The position numbers and the translations under genes were made by a program. The notes beneath the pieces were generated by a model. It made no database searches, was not told the DNA's origin, and saw only the letters and a program-made list of their open reading frames with translations. From a bacterium (GTDB lineage: Bacteria > Bacillota_I > Bacilli_A > RF39 > UBA660), in contig JAQXHG010000051.1 of NCBI GenBank assembly GCA_029007115.1, forward strand, positions 1 to 55,048: a DNA stretch of 55,048 nt, in the 5' to 3' direction. Positions 23,596-32,274 of this stretch are shown piece after piece (the stretch's first letter is position 1; each line of letters starts with the position of its first letter).

Positions 23596-24586
23596 ATTTT
23601 TTTAATTTATTAATTACATTTATAAGAGTATCTGCTTCTATTATTTCTATATCATAGTTATTATCTTCCTTTAATTTAATTGCTTCTTCTAAGTTTCCAC
23701 TAGGAACTATAAATATATCCGCTTTATTTTTTACTGCTCCTAAGAGTTTATACTTAACCCCTGCTATTTCTCCTACATTTCCATATTCATCAACACTACC
23801 AGTTCCTGCAATTGTTAGTCCTTGTGTTAAATCATATTCTGTAATTTTATTATATATATCAAGAGCACACATAAGGCCTCTAGATGAACCACTTTCATTA
23901 TCTTTAAATATATATTCAATTTTAGGATTAGTTTCTATATCTTTAAGTTCTACAAGAGAAATTCCAATAATAATTTTATCATTTTCTTTCTTTAAAATAC
24001 TATAACAATCTTTTAACTCATTTTCTCTTAATACTTTAATGTTTATTTTATCATTTTCTTTAAACTTACTAATTTCTTTTTTTAAAGAAATAAAATTACT
24101 TATTTCAACACCATTAATACTCTTAATAATATCTCCAATTTTCAAATTTGTATCAGCATTATTATAAATATAACTTACTGTTACATCTAAACTTTTAATA
24201 TTATATTCTTTTCCAGCTGCATTAAATGCCGCTATTATAGCATCATAACTAGTCTCTTTTAAGTATACTTTTCCTCTATCTAATATTTCATTTGAACTTT
24301 CATCCTCTATTCTAGATTTATCTAAAGATACAATATCCCATGTTGGAAATAATTTAGCTAGTAATAAATTAACAATAGTACCCTTTCTTGCAGTTACATA
24401 AGTTAAATTAAAACTACCCTCATAATCATAAGAATTATCAACTATTATTCTATCGCTTAAATCTTCAAGACCACCAGGAGCATAAACTTCATAATCAAAA
24501 GAAATAGTATTTATAAGAACTATAAATATCAATAATAAATAAAATTTAAAATTTGATTTAATATTATTAATAACTTTTTCTATCAT
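23594..24586 (-). CDS. ylbL: PDZ plus Lon-type protease domain protein (YlbL-like)
   Basis: A 330-residue protein anchored by one N-terminal membrane helix (14-30). A PDZ-like region follows (LKIGDIIKSINGVEI, about 147-162), then an S16 Lon-type proteolytic domain. The serine is Ser235 in GSGSSRGLMCAL; the lysine is Lys280 in GVKYKLLG. There is no ATPase domain. This is the YlbL layout; in Bacillus YlbL helps recover cell division after DNA damage by degrading a division inhibitor. It is divergently paired with a YlbJ-like gene, a linkage also seen near ylbJ-ylbL in Bacillus. Confidence 0.85.
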   Translation of the reverse strand: MIEKVINNIKSNFKFYLLLIFIVLINTISFDYEVYAPGGLEDLSDRIIVDNSYDYEGSFNLTYVTARKGTIVNLLLAKLFPTWDIVSLDKSRIEDESSNEILDRGKVYLKETSYDAIIAAFNAAGKEYNIKSLDVTVSYIYNNADTNLKIGDIIKSINGVEISNFISLKKEISKFKENDKINIKVLRENELKDCYSILKKENDKIIIGISLVELKDIETNPKIEYIFKDNESGSSRGLMCALDIYNKITEYDLTQGLTIAGTGSVDEYGNVGEIAGVKYKLLGAVKNKADIFIVPSGNLEEAIKLKEDNNYDIEIIEADTLINVINKLKK

Positions 24587-24618
24587 ATTTTTAACCTTTC
24601 CATAATATTATATCACAT

Positions 24619-25536
24619 ATGAACAAATATATTATTTTAACAATAACATTATTTTTATTCTTATTCAATATTGATACAGTATTATTTTCAGTAAAAGATG
24701 CATCTTTATTATTTTTTAATAAATTATTTATATCTATATTTCCATTTATTATACTTTGCGATATTTTAATACACTACAATTATCCATTATTTATTAAAAA
24801 TAGTTTTATAGGAAAAATAATATCAAAAATATTTAACATTGATTATAATTCTACCACTATATTTATATTAAGTGTATTCTCTAGTCACCCAAATAATGCT
24901 ATATATATTAAAAATATGCTAGATAATAAACTTATAGATATTAAAACAGCTAATAAAATATTATGTTTCACTTATTTTCCATCAATTGCTTTTGTAATTG
25001 GTACCATTGGAATAACTATATATAATGATATCAAAATAGGTATTTACTTATATTTATGTTGTTTTATAAATAATGTATTAATTGGATTATTTTTAAGAAA
25101 ACAAACTTGTAATTTTATTTATAATCTTGATGATACACAAAAAAAAGATAATTTCTTTAATCTACTTAAAAATAGTATCATAAAAGCTATTAATAGTTTA
25201 TATATAATACTTGGAAATTTAATTATTTTTACAATTATTTTAAATATAATATATCATTATTTTGATATTACTCCAATTGTAAAATCTATTTTATCAGGAA
25301 TACTTGAACTAACTAATGGAATAATAAATACAAATAATATGAATACTGATATTAATTTAAAAATATATATTACGTCATTTATATTAAACTTTAGTGGACT
25401 TTGTGTATTATTTCAAAGCTTTAGTATTTTATCTGATTATAAAATAGATATTAAAAAAATATTAATAATTAAATTAATATTTTCTTTAATAACTAGCTCC
25501 ATGATGCAAATAGTGTTCTGTCTTTTACCTTTTTAA
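24619..25536 (+). CDS. ylbJ: YlbJ-like sporulation integral membrane protein
   Basis: A 305-residue polytopic protein, mostly hydrophobic with about 8 helices. SVFSSHPNNAIYIKNMLDNK followed by TANKILCFTYFPSIAFVIG aligns with the YlbJ nucleoside-recognition-like motif (small residues, Pro, then a cationic helix and the conserved TN/TY-P turn). In Bacillus YlbJ is made under sigma-E and needed for heat-resistant spores. Position beside a ylbL homologue supports the call; sequence similarity is modest. Its last 44 bases overlap the convergent pseudopilin gene. Confidence 0.65.
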   Translation: MNKYIILTITLFLFLFNIDTVLFSVKDASLLFFNKLFISIFPFIILCDILIHYNYPLFIKNSFIGKIISKIFNIDYNSTTIFILSVFSSHPNNAIYIKNMLDNKLIDIKTANKILCFTYFPSIAFVIGTIGITIYNDIKIGIYLYLCCFINNVLIGLFLRKQTCNFIYNLDDTQKKDNFFNLLKNSIIKAINSLYIILGNLIIFTIILNIIYHYFDITPIVKSILSGILELTNGIINTNNMNTDINLKIYITSFILNFSGLCVLFQSFSILSDYKIDIKKILIIKLIFSLITSSMMQIVFCLLPF

Positions 25537-26647
25537 CTTCACCATCTACAACTTCTTCGTATTCAATAAAATATGTGTTTGTTACTAGAATATTACCATT
25601 TTCATCAATTATTTGAATATCCTCATAACTACCATCTTCACGATTAATTCTATAATAATATCCATTAAATTTATATGCACTACCATCTTTTTTTACTGCC
25701 ACTGGTATATTTAATTTTTTTATTTCAGTTAATTGGTTTGTCTTAACGCCATCCTTTTTAACATAAACATTAAAGCTTACACCATATTTAACAACAATTT
25801 CATCATAATATGAAGTTATTGTTTTTGCATCTTCAATAGTCTCATTTGAGCTATCTAACGTTAACTTTATTTCATCACCTATAACCATTCCAGGAGGATA
25901 ACTTGCAGATGAGTAAAGGGTTATTCCATATGTATTATCATTTTTATCAACAGTATCATTTATTTGTAAACTTAAAGATGAAATAACATTTCTATAAGGA
26001 TTAAGTTTATTAATTGGATCAACAAATTTATTAGCACTTTCAAATTCATATGTGGTATATGACATTTTTCCAAAATTGTAACCTACTGTATGAACCCTAT
26101 CCTTTTTTAAATCAGTATTTTGAGTCAATGATAATGTTTTTATATATATAAGTTCACCCTCATCATTTTCTGTTGTATCTAAATATTTTAAAGTTGTTGT
26201 TATTGTCTTAATAGGACAATAATATGTACATGCAGAATTACCGCTAGATGTATCTATTTGCATACATTTCAAATATGTATCACAATATTGCCATTGTTCT
26301 TCATCTAAACTAACTTGTTCATTTGAAGCATTAATTCCCCTAGTATATAAATCTGATAGTTCATTATCAATTATAACTATTCTTCTTCTTTTACTATTAC
26401 TAAGAATTATATCACATCTATCTCCTTCAATATTACAGCCAACATATCTTATCCCACCGTTATCGTATAAGTCATTATTAATTATTCGCGATATACTTGA
26501 ACTAAATATTAAAGCATCTGTATTTTCATTAACTTCTGAATATGTATTTCTTAATTTTACTAATGAAGCCAACATAAAAGTAAGAACAACACTTACTAAT
26601 ACAATACTCATAATCACTTCTACTAAAGTAAACCCTTTCTTATTCAT
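25493..26647 (-). CDS. Large pseudopilin-like protein with a C-terminal InlB-repeat-like end
   Basis: A 384-residue secreted protein. The second ATG (26647) fits the GGAGG better. The prepilin leader is NKKG followed by FTLVEVIMSIVLVSVVLTFM, so peptidase processing after Gly is expected. The globular part has paired cysteines (CNIEGDRC, CDTYLKC, CTYYC). The end (YKFNGYYYRINREDGSY, then TLFASWS) looks like an InlB/Flg_new repeat, as in the edge protein at 1-372. Probably a surface or pilus-tip subunit. Convergent 44-bp overlap with the ylbJ-like gene. Confidence 0.75.
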   Translation of the reverse strand: MNKKGFTLVEVIMSIVLVSVVLTFMLASLVKLRNTYSEVNENTDALIFSSSISRIINNDLYDNGGIRYVGCNIEGDRCDIILSNSKRRRIVIIDNELSDLYTRGINASNEQVSLDEEQWQYCDTYLKCMQIDTSSGNSACTYYCPIKTITTTLKYLDTTENDEGELIYIKTLSLTQNTDLKKDRVHTVGYNFGKMSYTTYEFESANKFVDPINKLNPYRNVISSLSLQINDTVDKNDNTYGITLYSSASYPPGMVIGDEIKLTLDSSNETIEDAKTITSYYDEIVVKYGVSFNVYVKKDGVKTNQLTEIKKLNIPVAVKKDGSAYKFNGYYYRINREDGSYEDIQIIDENGNILVTNTYFIEYEEVVDGEVKKVKDRTLFASWS

Positions 26648-26756
26648 CATATACCTCCGATATATTCTATATAGTTATAATAACATTTTAACATAATTAT
26701 TTCAATCATATTTTTAAACATTAACCACCAATAAAATATTAAAAAATAAATTATTA

Positions 26757-26786
26757 AATTAAAAAGCACATAAGTGCTTTTTAATT
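26757..26786. terminator. Strong hairpin terminator
   Basis: A perfect 13-bp stem (AATTAAAAAGCAC with GTGCTTTTTAATT) surrounds ATAA. It lies about 95 bp past the stop at 26880, in a 229-bp gap with no gene that I can see. Confidence 0.8.
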
Positions 26787-26879
26787 ACCTATTTCATAAT
26801 TACATTCTTCTTATGAATATTAAACTTATAACTTTATTTTGTATAGATATGAGATTATCTTTCTTTTATATAGTACTTT

Positions 26880-28094
26880 TTAATACACTATATATGGATC
26901 TTCCATATATCCAGTTCCTCTATCTATTAGGGCATCTGATTTTATAGATATTACTGGTCTTATAGCATATTCTTGATCAACATCCGAAGACATTATTGCC
27001 CCAGTACTAGAAACATTAAACACTTTCGCACTGTTTTCATAACTATCTGGACTCATTGTCCAATAATTTATATTATTAAATAAAAAATATTTATTATTAG
27101 ATTTATTGTAAGCTCCACCTGCATATCTAACTTCATCAACACTTAATAATCCAACTGGAGTAGAGATAGAATTAGGATTTGAATTAACACCACCAACAAT
27201 TACAGATAAAGAATATTCATCATCAATGGAACTGCAACTAAATTGAGGCTTTTGATTTAGATTTATTCTTAATCTAGAACCATATATAGTTGAAATTACA
27301 CCATATCCACTTGTAGTTATGTCTTCTACGCTTCTATCTGCGCAAAATATAGTATCTGCTATATAAGCATCTTTAACACTAATTTTATCACTTAAATCTT
27401 CTGAATATATTATATTTGTATATGAAGATAAATCAGTATTATATTTATACCAATTTTCAAGTTCTTTTTTTATTTCACTTTCAATAATATTTTTATCTTC
27501 ATCATAATAATGAGTAAGTTCATAATTATCCTTACTAGCGCCACCATATGTATATCCTACATAAGCATTATCATTTTTATTATTGTTATATTTACTCATT
27601 CCTATATAAGTCTTACTACTTGTACAGAAACCATTATCATCTAACATTCCACTATATACAAGTCTTATTGACCCATCTAAATTAGTATGAAGTATTTTCC
27701 AACATATTTTATTTCCAATAGTATTTTCATCATCTTCACTAAATTCTCTTCCAAATAAAACATAATTGTTGCTAACTTCTCCCCTATAAAAATAAATTCT
27801 TTTATCAGAACTTATATCTTCATAAAATAATCCTCTGCCATTTGTACTATTAGCAATATTAGAGTAATTAATACTATTTGTAGAAAGTGTTATATTATCT
27901 GATAACATTTTATTAAGCAAAGTACTTTTTCCTTCTTCTTTAGCACCTATATTTATTTCAATTTTATCATTAATAGCTTCTAAAAATTTATTTTTATCAC
28001 TATAAGAATTTAAAATTGCTAACATAATAAATAAAAATATTATCAAGAATGAGTACACAACCGCAGTAGAAATAAACCCGTTTTTATTCTTCAT
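26880..28094 (-). CDS. Pseudopilin-like surface protein with a DUF6273-like C-terminal domain
   Basis: A 404-residue protein with a prepilin-like start: KNKNG then FISTAVVYSFLIIFLFIML. The usual Glu at +5 is missing, so it may be a tip-type pseudopilin or simply membrane-anchored. The C-terminal half (ICWKILHTNLDGSIRLVYSG, NYWTMSPDSYEN, YAIRPVISIKSDALIDRGTG) resembles the lectin-like DUF6273 type of exported protein common in gut Bacillota. It lies 230 bp from the pseudopilin at 25493 on the same strand, but a terminator separates them. Ligand unknown. Confidence 0.65.
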   Translation of the reverse strand: MKNKNGFISTAVVYSFLIIFLFIMLAILNSYSDKNKFLEAINDKIEINIGAKEEGKSTLLNKMLSDNITLSTNSINYSNIANSTNGRGLFYEDISSDKRIYFYRGEVSNNYVLFGREFSEDDENTIGNKICWKILHTNLDGSIRLVYSGMLDDNGFCTSSKTYIGMSKYNNNKNDNAYVGYTYGGASKDNYELTHYYDEDKNIIESEIKKELENWYKYNTDLSSYTNIIYSEDLSDKISVKDAYIADTIFCADRSVEDITTSGYGVISTIYGSRLRINLNQKPQFSCSSIDDEYSLSVIVGGVNSNPNSISTPVGLLSVDEVRYAGGAYNKSNNKYFLFNNINYWTMSPDSYENSAKVFNVSSTGAIMSSDVDQEYAIRPVISIKSDALIDRGTGYMEDPYIVY

Positions 28095-28132
28095 ATTTAT
28101 CTCTCCTTACTTTAATTTAATTATATAATAAA

Positions 28133-28161
28133 TAAAAATAAAAATCTACATTTGTAGATTA
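28133..28161 (-). terminator. Intrinsic terminator after the ysxE-like gene
   Basis: AATCTACA pairs with TGTAGATT. On the minus strand TTTTATTTTTATT follows. It overlaps the stop at 28159. Confidence 0.8.
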
Positions 28162-28977
28162 TTTATTTTCATTTACTACATTCATACTTGAATATATATA
28201 ATTAAAATTATTCTTTAAATTAACAACATTAATATACTCATCATTAACAAATTCAATCTTAAGTGGTAATATCAATAAAACATTTAATAATAATTTTTCT
28301 TCATCAAATAAATTCATATTTTCATTATAAACTTTAAGCAAATATTTAAAATTTAATTTATATCCTTCTTTTTTATAAAATTTATATAAATCTAATATAG
28401 GAGTATCAACTAAAGCCCCATCAAAACTAACTAAATAATCAATATCTGACTTAATAAAATGTTTGAGTGATAAATTATTATGAATAACACAAACTCTTTC
28501 ATTTTCTTTATTTTCTACTTTTTTAAACCATTTTTTTAATGTACTTTCAGCATAGTTTAAATTACTCTGTATAGCAGAATAATTCCTAGCAAATAAATAA
28601 TGAGAAGGACTCATAAACATTTCATTTTCTATTTTATCAATTAATTCTAAATAATATTTTTTTAAATATTTTATATTTCCATATAAGCTATTATATATTT
28701 TTTTATATTTATTTTTACTAACATCTTTATAAAATATAGTTTTACTATGCATTAAAGATACCAACTTAATAAATTCAACACCTTTAATTTTTTCATAATA
28801 TTTTTTACTTTCTATATATTCATATGTAATAAATTCATCATCTAAATCAATTATCTTAGGATAATTTTCAAAATCAGTTGTAGCAAATATATCATAAATA
28901 TCAATTATATTTTTATTATACTTTTTCTTTACTTGATTTTCATTTATTTTTACACTATTAATATATTTTTTACTCAT
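28159..28977 (-). CDS. ysxE: YsxE/CotS-like kinase-fold protein (degenerate)
   Basis: A 272-residue protein of the CotS/YsxE aminoglycoside-phosphotransferase-like fold. The catalytic-loop equivalent VCVIHNNLSLKHFI lacks the usual Asp (HGDxxxxN became HNNLSLKH). The metal motif equivalent is LVSFDGALVDTPILDLYKF. It is shorter than Bacillus YsxE and probably catalytically weak or inactive. It overlaps the spoVID-like gene by 8 bases, matching spoVID-ysxE of Bacillus, where both act in spore coat assembly. Confidence 0.75.
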   Translation of the reverse strand: MSKKYINSVKINENQVKKKYNKNIIDIYDIFATTDFENYPKIIDLDDEFITYEYIESKKYYEKIKGVEFIKLVSLMHSKTIFYKDVSKNKYKKIYNSLYGNIKYLKKYYLELIDKIENEMFMSPSHYLFARNYSAIQSNLNYAESTLKKWFKKVENKENERVCVIHNNLSLKHFIKSDIDYLVSFDGALVDTPILDLYKFYKKEGYKLNFKYLLKVYNENMNLFDEEKLLLNVLLILPLKIEFVNDEYINVVNLKNNFNYIYSSMNVVNENK

Positions 28978-29707
28978 TTAAGCTAGGAATAATTATTTTA
29001 TCTCCTATTTTAATGTCATTAACATCATTATATTCTTTTAAATCATTAATAGTTACATTATATTTATTACATATAGTTTCTATAGTATCTCCTTCTCTTA
29101 CAATATATACTTTATATGTATAATATTTATTCTCTGTATTAATTATATTATTTGTTATATTAGTTATATTTGTACTTAGTTCATTATCTTTAATAGTAGT
29201 AATATCATTATTTATTTCTACCTCTTCTTCATTTTTAATATTATTTAAATCAATATCATTAAAATAATTATCCATAAAATCATTCTCACTTTCATTATCA
29301 ATTATAATTTCTTGAGTTTTTTCTTTCTTATCATTTTCATTATGAATTTCAATTTCACCATCTTTTTCCTCATCTTCCTCTTCTTCAATTTCTTCTTCAC
29401 AAGTAAGTTCTAAATCTATAGATACACTAAGTACATCTTTATTAATATTATAATTAAAATCTTCTATTTCAATATTTATAGTATCTCTTTGTATTTTTTT
29501 AGAAATAGCAATTGAAAATGGTAAAGAATAGTAGAAATCTTCTTCTAATATACTTGCTTGTGTCATTTTATAAGACCCTGATATATCAACAGACCCATTA
29601 ATTAAATCATTATCTATTTTATAATCATGATCTAAAGATATATTAGTTATTTCACCTATTTTAGTTTTAAAAATAATATCTTTTTTTAATGGAATAATTT
29701 CCCTCAT
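28970..29707 (-). CDS. spoVID: SpoVID-like spore morphogenetic protein with LysM
   Basis: A 245-residue protein. Residues 15-105 match the SpoVID N-terminal (SPOCS) domain: ITNISLDHDYKI, VDISGSYKMTQ, FYYSLPFSIAISKKI, INIEIEDFNYNI. Residues 106-195 are a very acidic linker (EEEIEEEEDEEKDGEIE). Residues 198-241 are a LysM domain: YIVREGDTIETICNKYNVTI, then IKIGDKIIIP. This is the SpoVID layout; in Bacillus it attaches the coat around the forespore. It sits between lon and the ysxE-like gene. It is shorter than the Bacillus protein, mainly in the linker. Confidence 0.85.
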   Translation of the reverse strand: MREIIPLKKDIIFKTKIGEITNISLDHDYKIDNDLINGSVDISGSYKMTQASILEEDFYYSLPFSIAISKKIQRDTINIEIEDFNYNINKDVLSVSIDLELTCEEEIEEEEDEEKDGEIEIHNENDKKEKTQEIIIDNESENDFMDNYFNDIDLNNIKNEEEVEINNDITTIKDNELSTNITNITNNIINTENKYYTYKVYIVREGDTIETICNKYNVTINDLKEYNDVNDIKIGDKIIIPSLNE

Positions 29708-29736
29708 ATATATCTCCTCTCAATTAATAATATGAA

Positions 29737-29777
29737 AAAAAATATCCTTTATGAATTATATAAAGAATATTTTATTT
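29737..29777 (-). terminator. Intrinsic terminator after lon
   Basis: AAATATCCTTTAT pairs with ATAAAGAATATTT with one mismatch. T residues follow on the minus strand. It separates lon from the spoVID-like gene. Confidence 0.65.
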
Positions 29778-32090
29778 AAATATATGATCAAATATATCAT
29801 TATAATTTGATACAGGTATAAAATTAATATTATCTTTTAAGTCTTTTTCAAGCCACTCTATATCTTTTAAATTATCTATTGGAATAAATAATTTATTAAT
29901 TTTATTTTTTCTTGCTGCGATTGCTTTATCTTTAATACCTCCAACAATTAAAACATCTCCTTTAAGGGTTATCTCTCCTGTCATAGATATACTATTATCA
30001 ACTATTTTATTTTTAATAAGTGATAAAATTGCTGTTGTTATTGCAGTTCCAGCTGATGGTCCATCTTTAGCAGTAGCGCTTTGAGTAAAATGAATATGAA
30101 TATCATGTGTTAGAAAAAAATCTTCGTCTATATCAAAATACTTAGCATTACTTTTAATATAACTAATAGAAACTTCAATACTTTCTTTTATTACAGTCCC
30201 AAGTGAACCAGTAAATGTATAATTTCCGTTTCCTTTATATGCACAACATTCTATATCAAGTGAAATTCCCCCAATACTTGATGCAGCAACTGCTCTAACT
30301 ACACCACTATCTTTTATTTCTTTAGTATTAGTGTTTAAGTATAATTCCTTTTCTAAATAGTTTTTTAAATCACTTGCGTGTATTCTAACACTGACTATTT
30401 TTCTAGACGATTTTATATGATTAGTTATTACTTTTCTAGTTATTTTATTTAAACATCTTTCTAATTCTCTAACACCGCTTTCATTAGTATATTTATCTAT
30501 TATATTTTTAATTGCATCTAATTCAAATTTAATGACATTTTTAGAAAGCCCATGTTTCTTAAGAATATTTGGAATTAAATAGTTTTCACTAATATATATC
30601 TTTTCTGCTTCAGAGTATCCGGACAAATTAATTATTTCTAATCTATCCAAAAGAGCTGGTGGTATTGAAGAAATATCATTAGCAGTAAGTATAAATAATA
30701 CTTTACTTAAATCTATTTCTTCATCTATATAATTATCAGTAAATCTCTTATTTTGAGTAACATCAAGAATATCAAGTAATGTACTAGCTGGATCTCCTTT
30801 ATAATCTTTCTTTAATTTATCAACTTCATCTAATAATAATACAGGATTTCTACTATTGCATTTAATTAGTGATGTAACTATTTTACCAGGATTTGAGCCT
30901 ATATAAGCACGCCTATGCCCAATTAATTCAGATGAATCACTCATTCCTCCTAAAGATATTTTAACAAAATTTCTATTTAATGATAATGCTATAGATTCTG
31001 CAAATGTTGTTTTACCAACACCAGGAGGTCCAACTAAACAAATAATTGGACTATTAACATCTGGCGATATACTTTTAACTGCTATATATTCAACTATTCT
31101 ATTTTTAGCATCCTCCATCCCATAATGAGTAGCATTAAGTTTTTTTTCTATTTTAAGCAAATCTTTTTCATCCTTAGTCTCTTTATACCAAGGAACACTA
31201 AGCAAATAATCAATATAATTTCTAATAATTCCAGCATCAGGGCTCATTTCACTAGATGAGTCAAATCTTGATATCTCATGAAGTAGTTTATTTTTTATTC
31301 TATCAGGAAATACTCCATCATTTACCCTATCTCTTAAATTAATTACATCTTCATCTTTTAAAACACTCTCGCCTAATTCATCTTTTATTACCTTTAGTTT
31401 TTCTTTTAATATATATTCTTTTTGTGTATCATCAAGGCCCTTTTTAATTTCATTTTCAATATGACCTTCTAAATCGATAATTGCACTTTCAATAGCAAGT
31501 TCTTTAATTAAAGTTTTACTTCTACTTATTGCTGAACTATCTAACATTAGTGAAAGTTTTTTCTCAAATGATAATTGTAAAAAGTTACCAATTAAATCAG
31601 TTAATTTTTCTAAAGGAACATTTGAATGCAATTGAGACATAATAGAATTAGTAACAAAAGGATTCTTATCAACATAACTTTCAAATTCATTTAATAATTT
31701 TCTAGCATAAGCAATAGTTTCAATTTCGCTATCTTTATTTTCAATATTAGTAATAATACTATCTAAAATGTCTTCCTCGTTAGAATAATTTACATAACTT
31801 ATAACTTTAACTCTATATAAACCAGTTATTATAAGTCTCATATTACCATTTGGCAAATCAATAACACTTTTAATTTTTCCAACCACACCTATTCTAGGTA
31901 AATCAGAAGCATCTGGCATTTCCTCTAAAGCGTCTAAAGGGCACACTACTAGTACTTCACTATCATGATAAAGTTTAGATATTTCAGTTACTTTTTTGCT
32001 AATTTCACTTTTAATCTCGACTCTAACTTCTTGATAGGGAAGAAGAACTAATTTCTTTAGTAAAATAACTGGTAGATTACTTTTAATCAT
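29772..32090 (-). CDS. lon: ATP-dependent protease Lon
   Basis: A 772-residue LonA, full length. The N-terminal substrate domain is at about 1-200. Walker A is GPPGVGKTT (354-362) and Walker B LLLDEVDKL. The proteolytic dyad is Ser679 in KDGPSAGTA and Lys722 in GGIKDKAIAA. It degrades misfolded and regulatory cytoplasmic proteins. One local oddity is GGMSDSSELIGHRRAYIGSN in place of the usual GGVRDEAEIRGHRRTYVG. It has its own promoter; no CIRCE element was seen. In Bacillus lon also lies in the same neighbourhood as spoVID-ysxE. Confidence 0.97.
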   Translation of the reverse strand: MIKSNLPVILLKKLVLLPYQEVRVEIKSEISKKVTEISKLYHDSEVLVVCPLDALEEMPDASDLPRIGVVGKIKSVIDLPNGNMRLIITGLYRVKVISYVNYSNEEDILDSIITNIENKDSEIETIAYARKLLNEFESYVDKNPFVTNSIMSQLHSNVPLEKLTDLIGNFLQLSFEKKLSLMLDSSAISRSKTLIKELAIESAIIDLEGHIENEIKKGLDDTQKEYILKEKLKVIKDELGESVLKDEDVINLRDRVNDGVFPDRIKNKLLHEISRFDSSSEMSPDAGIIRNYIDYLLSVPWYKETKDEKDLLKIEKKLNATHYGMEDAKNRIVEYIAVKSISPDVNSPIICLVGPPGVGKTTFAESIALSLNRNFVKISLGGMSDSSELIGHRRAYIGSNPGKIVTSLIKCNSRNPVLLLDEVDKLKKDYKGDPASTLLDILDVTQNKRFTDNYIDEEIDLSKVLFILTANDISSIPPALLDRLEIINLSGYSEAEKIYISENYLIPNILKKHGLSKNVIKFELDAIKNIIDKYTNESGVRELERCLNKITRKVITNHIKSSRKIVSVRIHASDLKNYLEKELYLNTNTKEIKDSGVVRAVAASSIGGISLDIECCAYKGNGNYTFTGSLGTVIKESIEVSISYIKSNAKYFDIDEDFFLTHDIHIHFTQSATAKDGPSAGTAITTAILSLIKNKIVDNSISMTGEITLKGDVLIVGGIKDKAIAARKNKINKLFIPIDNLKDIEWLEKDLKDNINFIPVSNYNDIFDHIFK

Positions 32091-32120
32091 GTGCTCCTCC
32101 TTGTCGTCTTATGGGTATTT

Positions 32121-32149
32121 ATTATAAGAGGTAATTTATAAAATGTAAA
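32121..32149 (-). promoter_or_regulatory. SigA promoter of lon
   Basis: TTTACA (32144-32149) and a perfect TATAAT (32121-32126) are 17 bp apart on the minus strand. GGAGGAGC and the lon start follow about 30 bp downstream. The 120 bp further upstream are A/T homopolymer-rich with no gene. Confidence 0.8.
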
Positions 32150-32274
32150 CAAAAAAAGCAAAAAAAGTTTAAATAATTTTTTTGTTCTTTTTTATTTTGT
32201 TTTTTTATTCGATTTTTCTTGACAAATAAATTTTTTTGTTTTTTTGATATAACAATTTTAGGTTAAAAAAACAT

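Noticed and set aside
24590..24618. Possible sigma-E promoter before the ylbJ-like gene (CATATT and CATAAT words)
   Set aside because: The spacing between the two elements is about 11 bp, too short for the known consensus, and such words are common in AT-rich DNA.
32150..32240. Long A and T runs between lon and rbgA, possible origin or DNA-bending element
   Set aside because: No DnaA boxes, repeats or phased tracts were seen; probably neutral low-complexity spacer.
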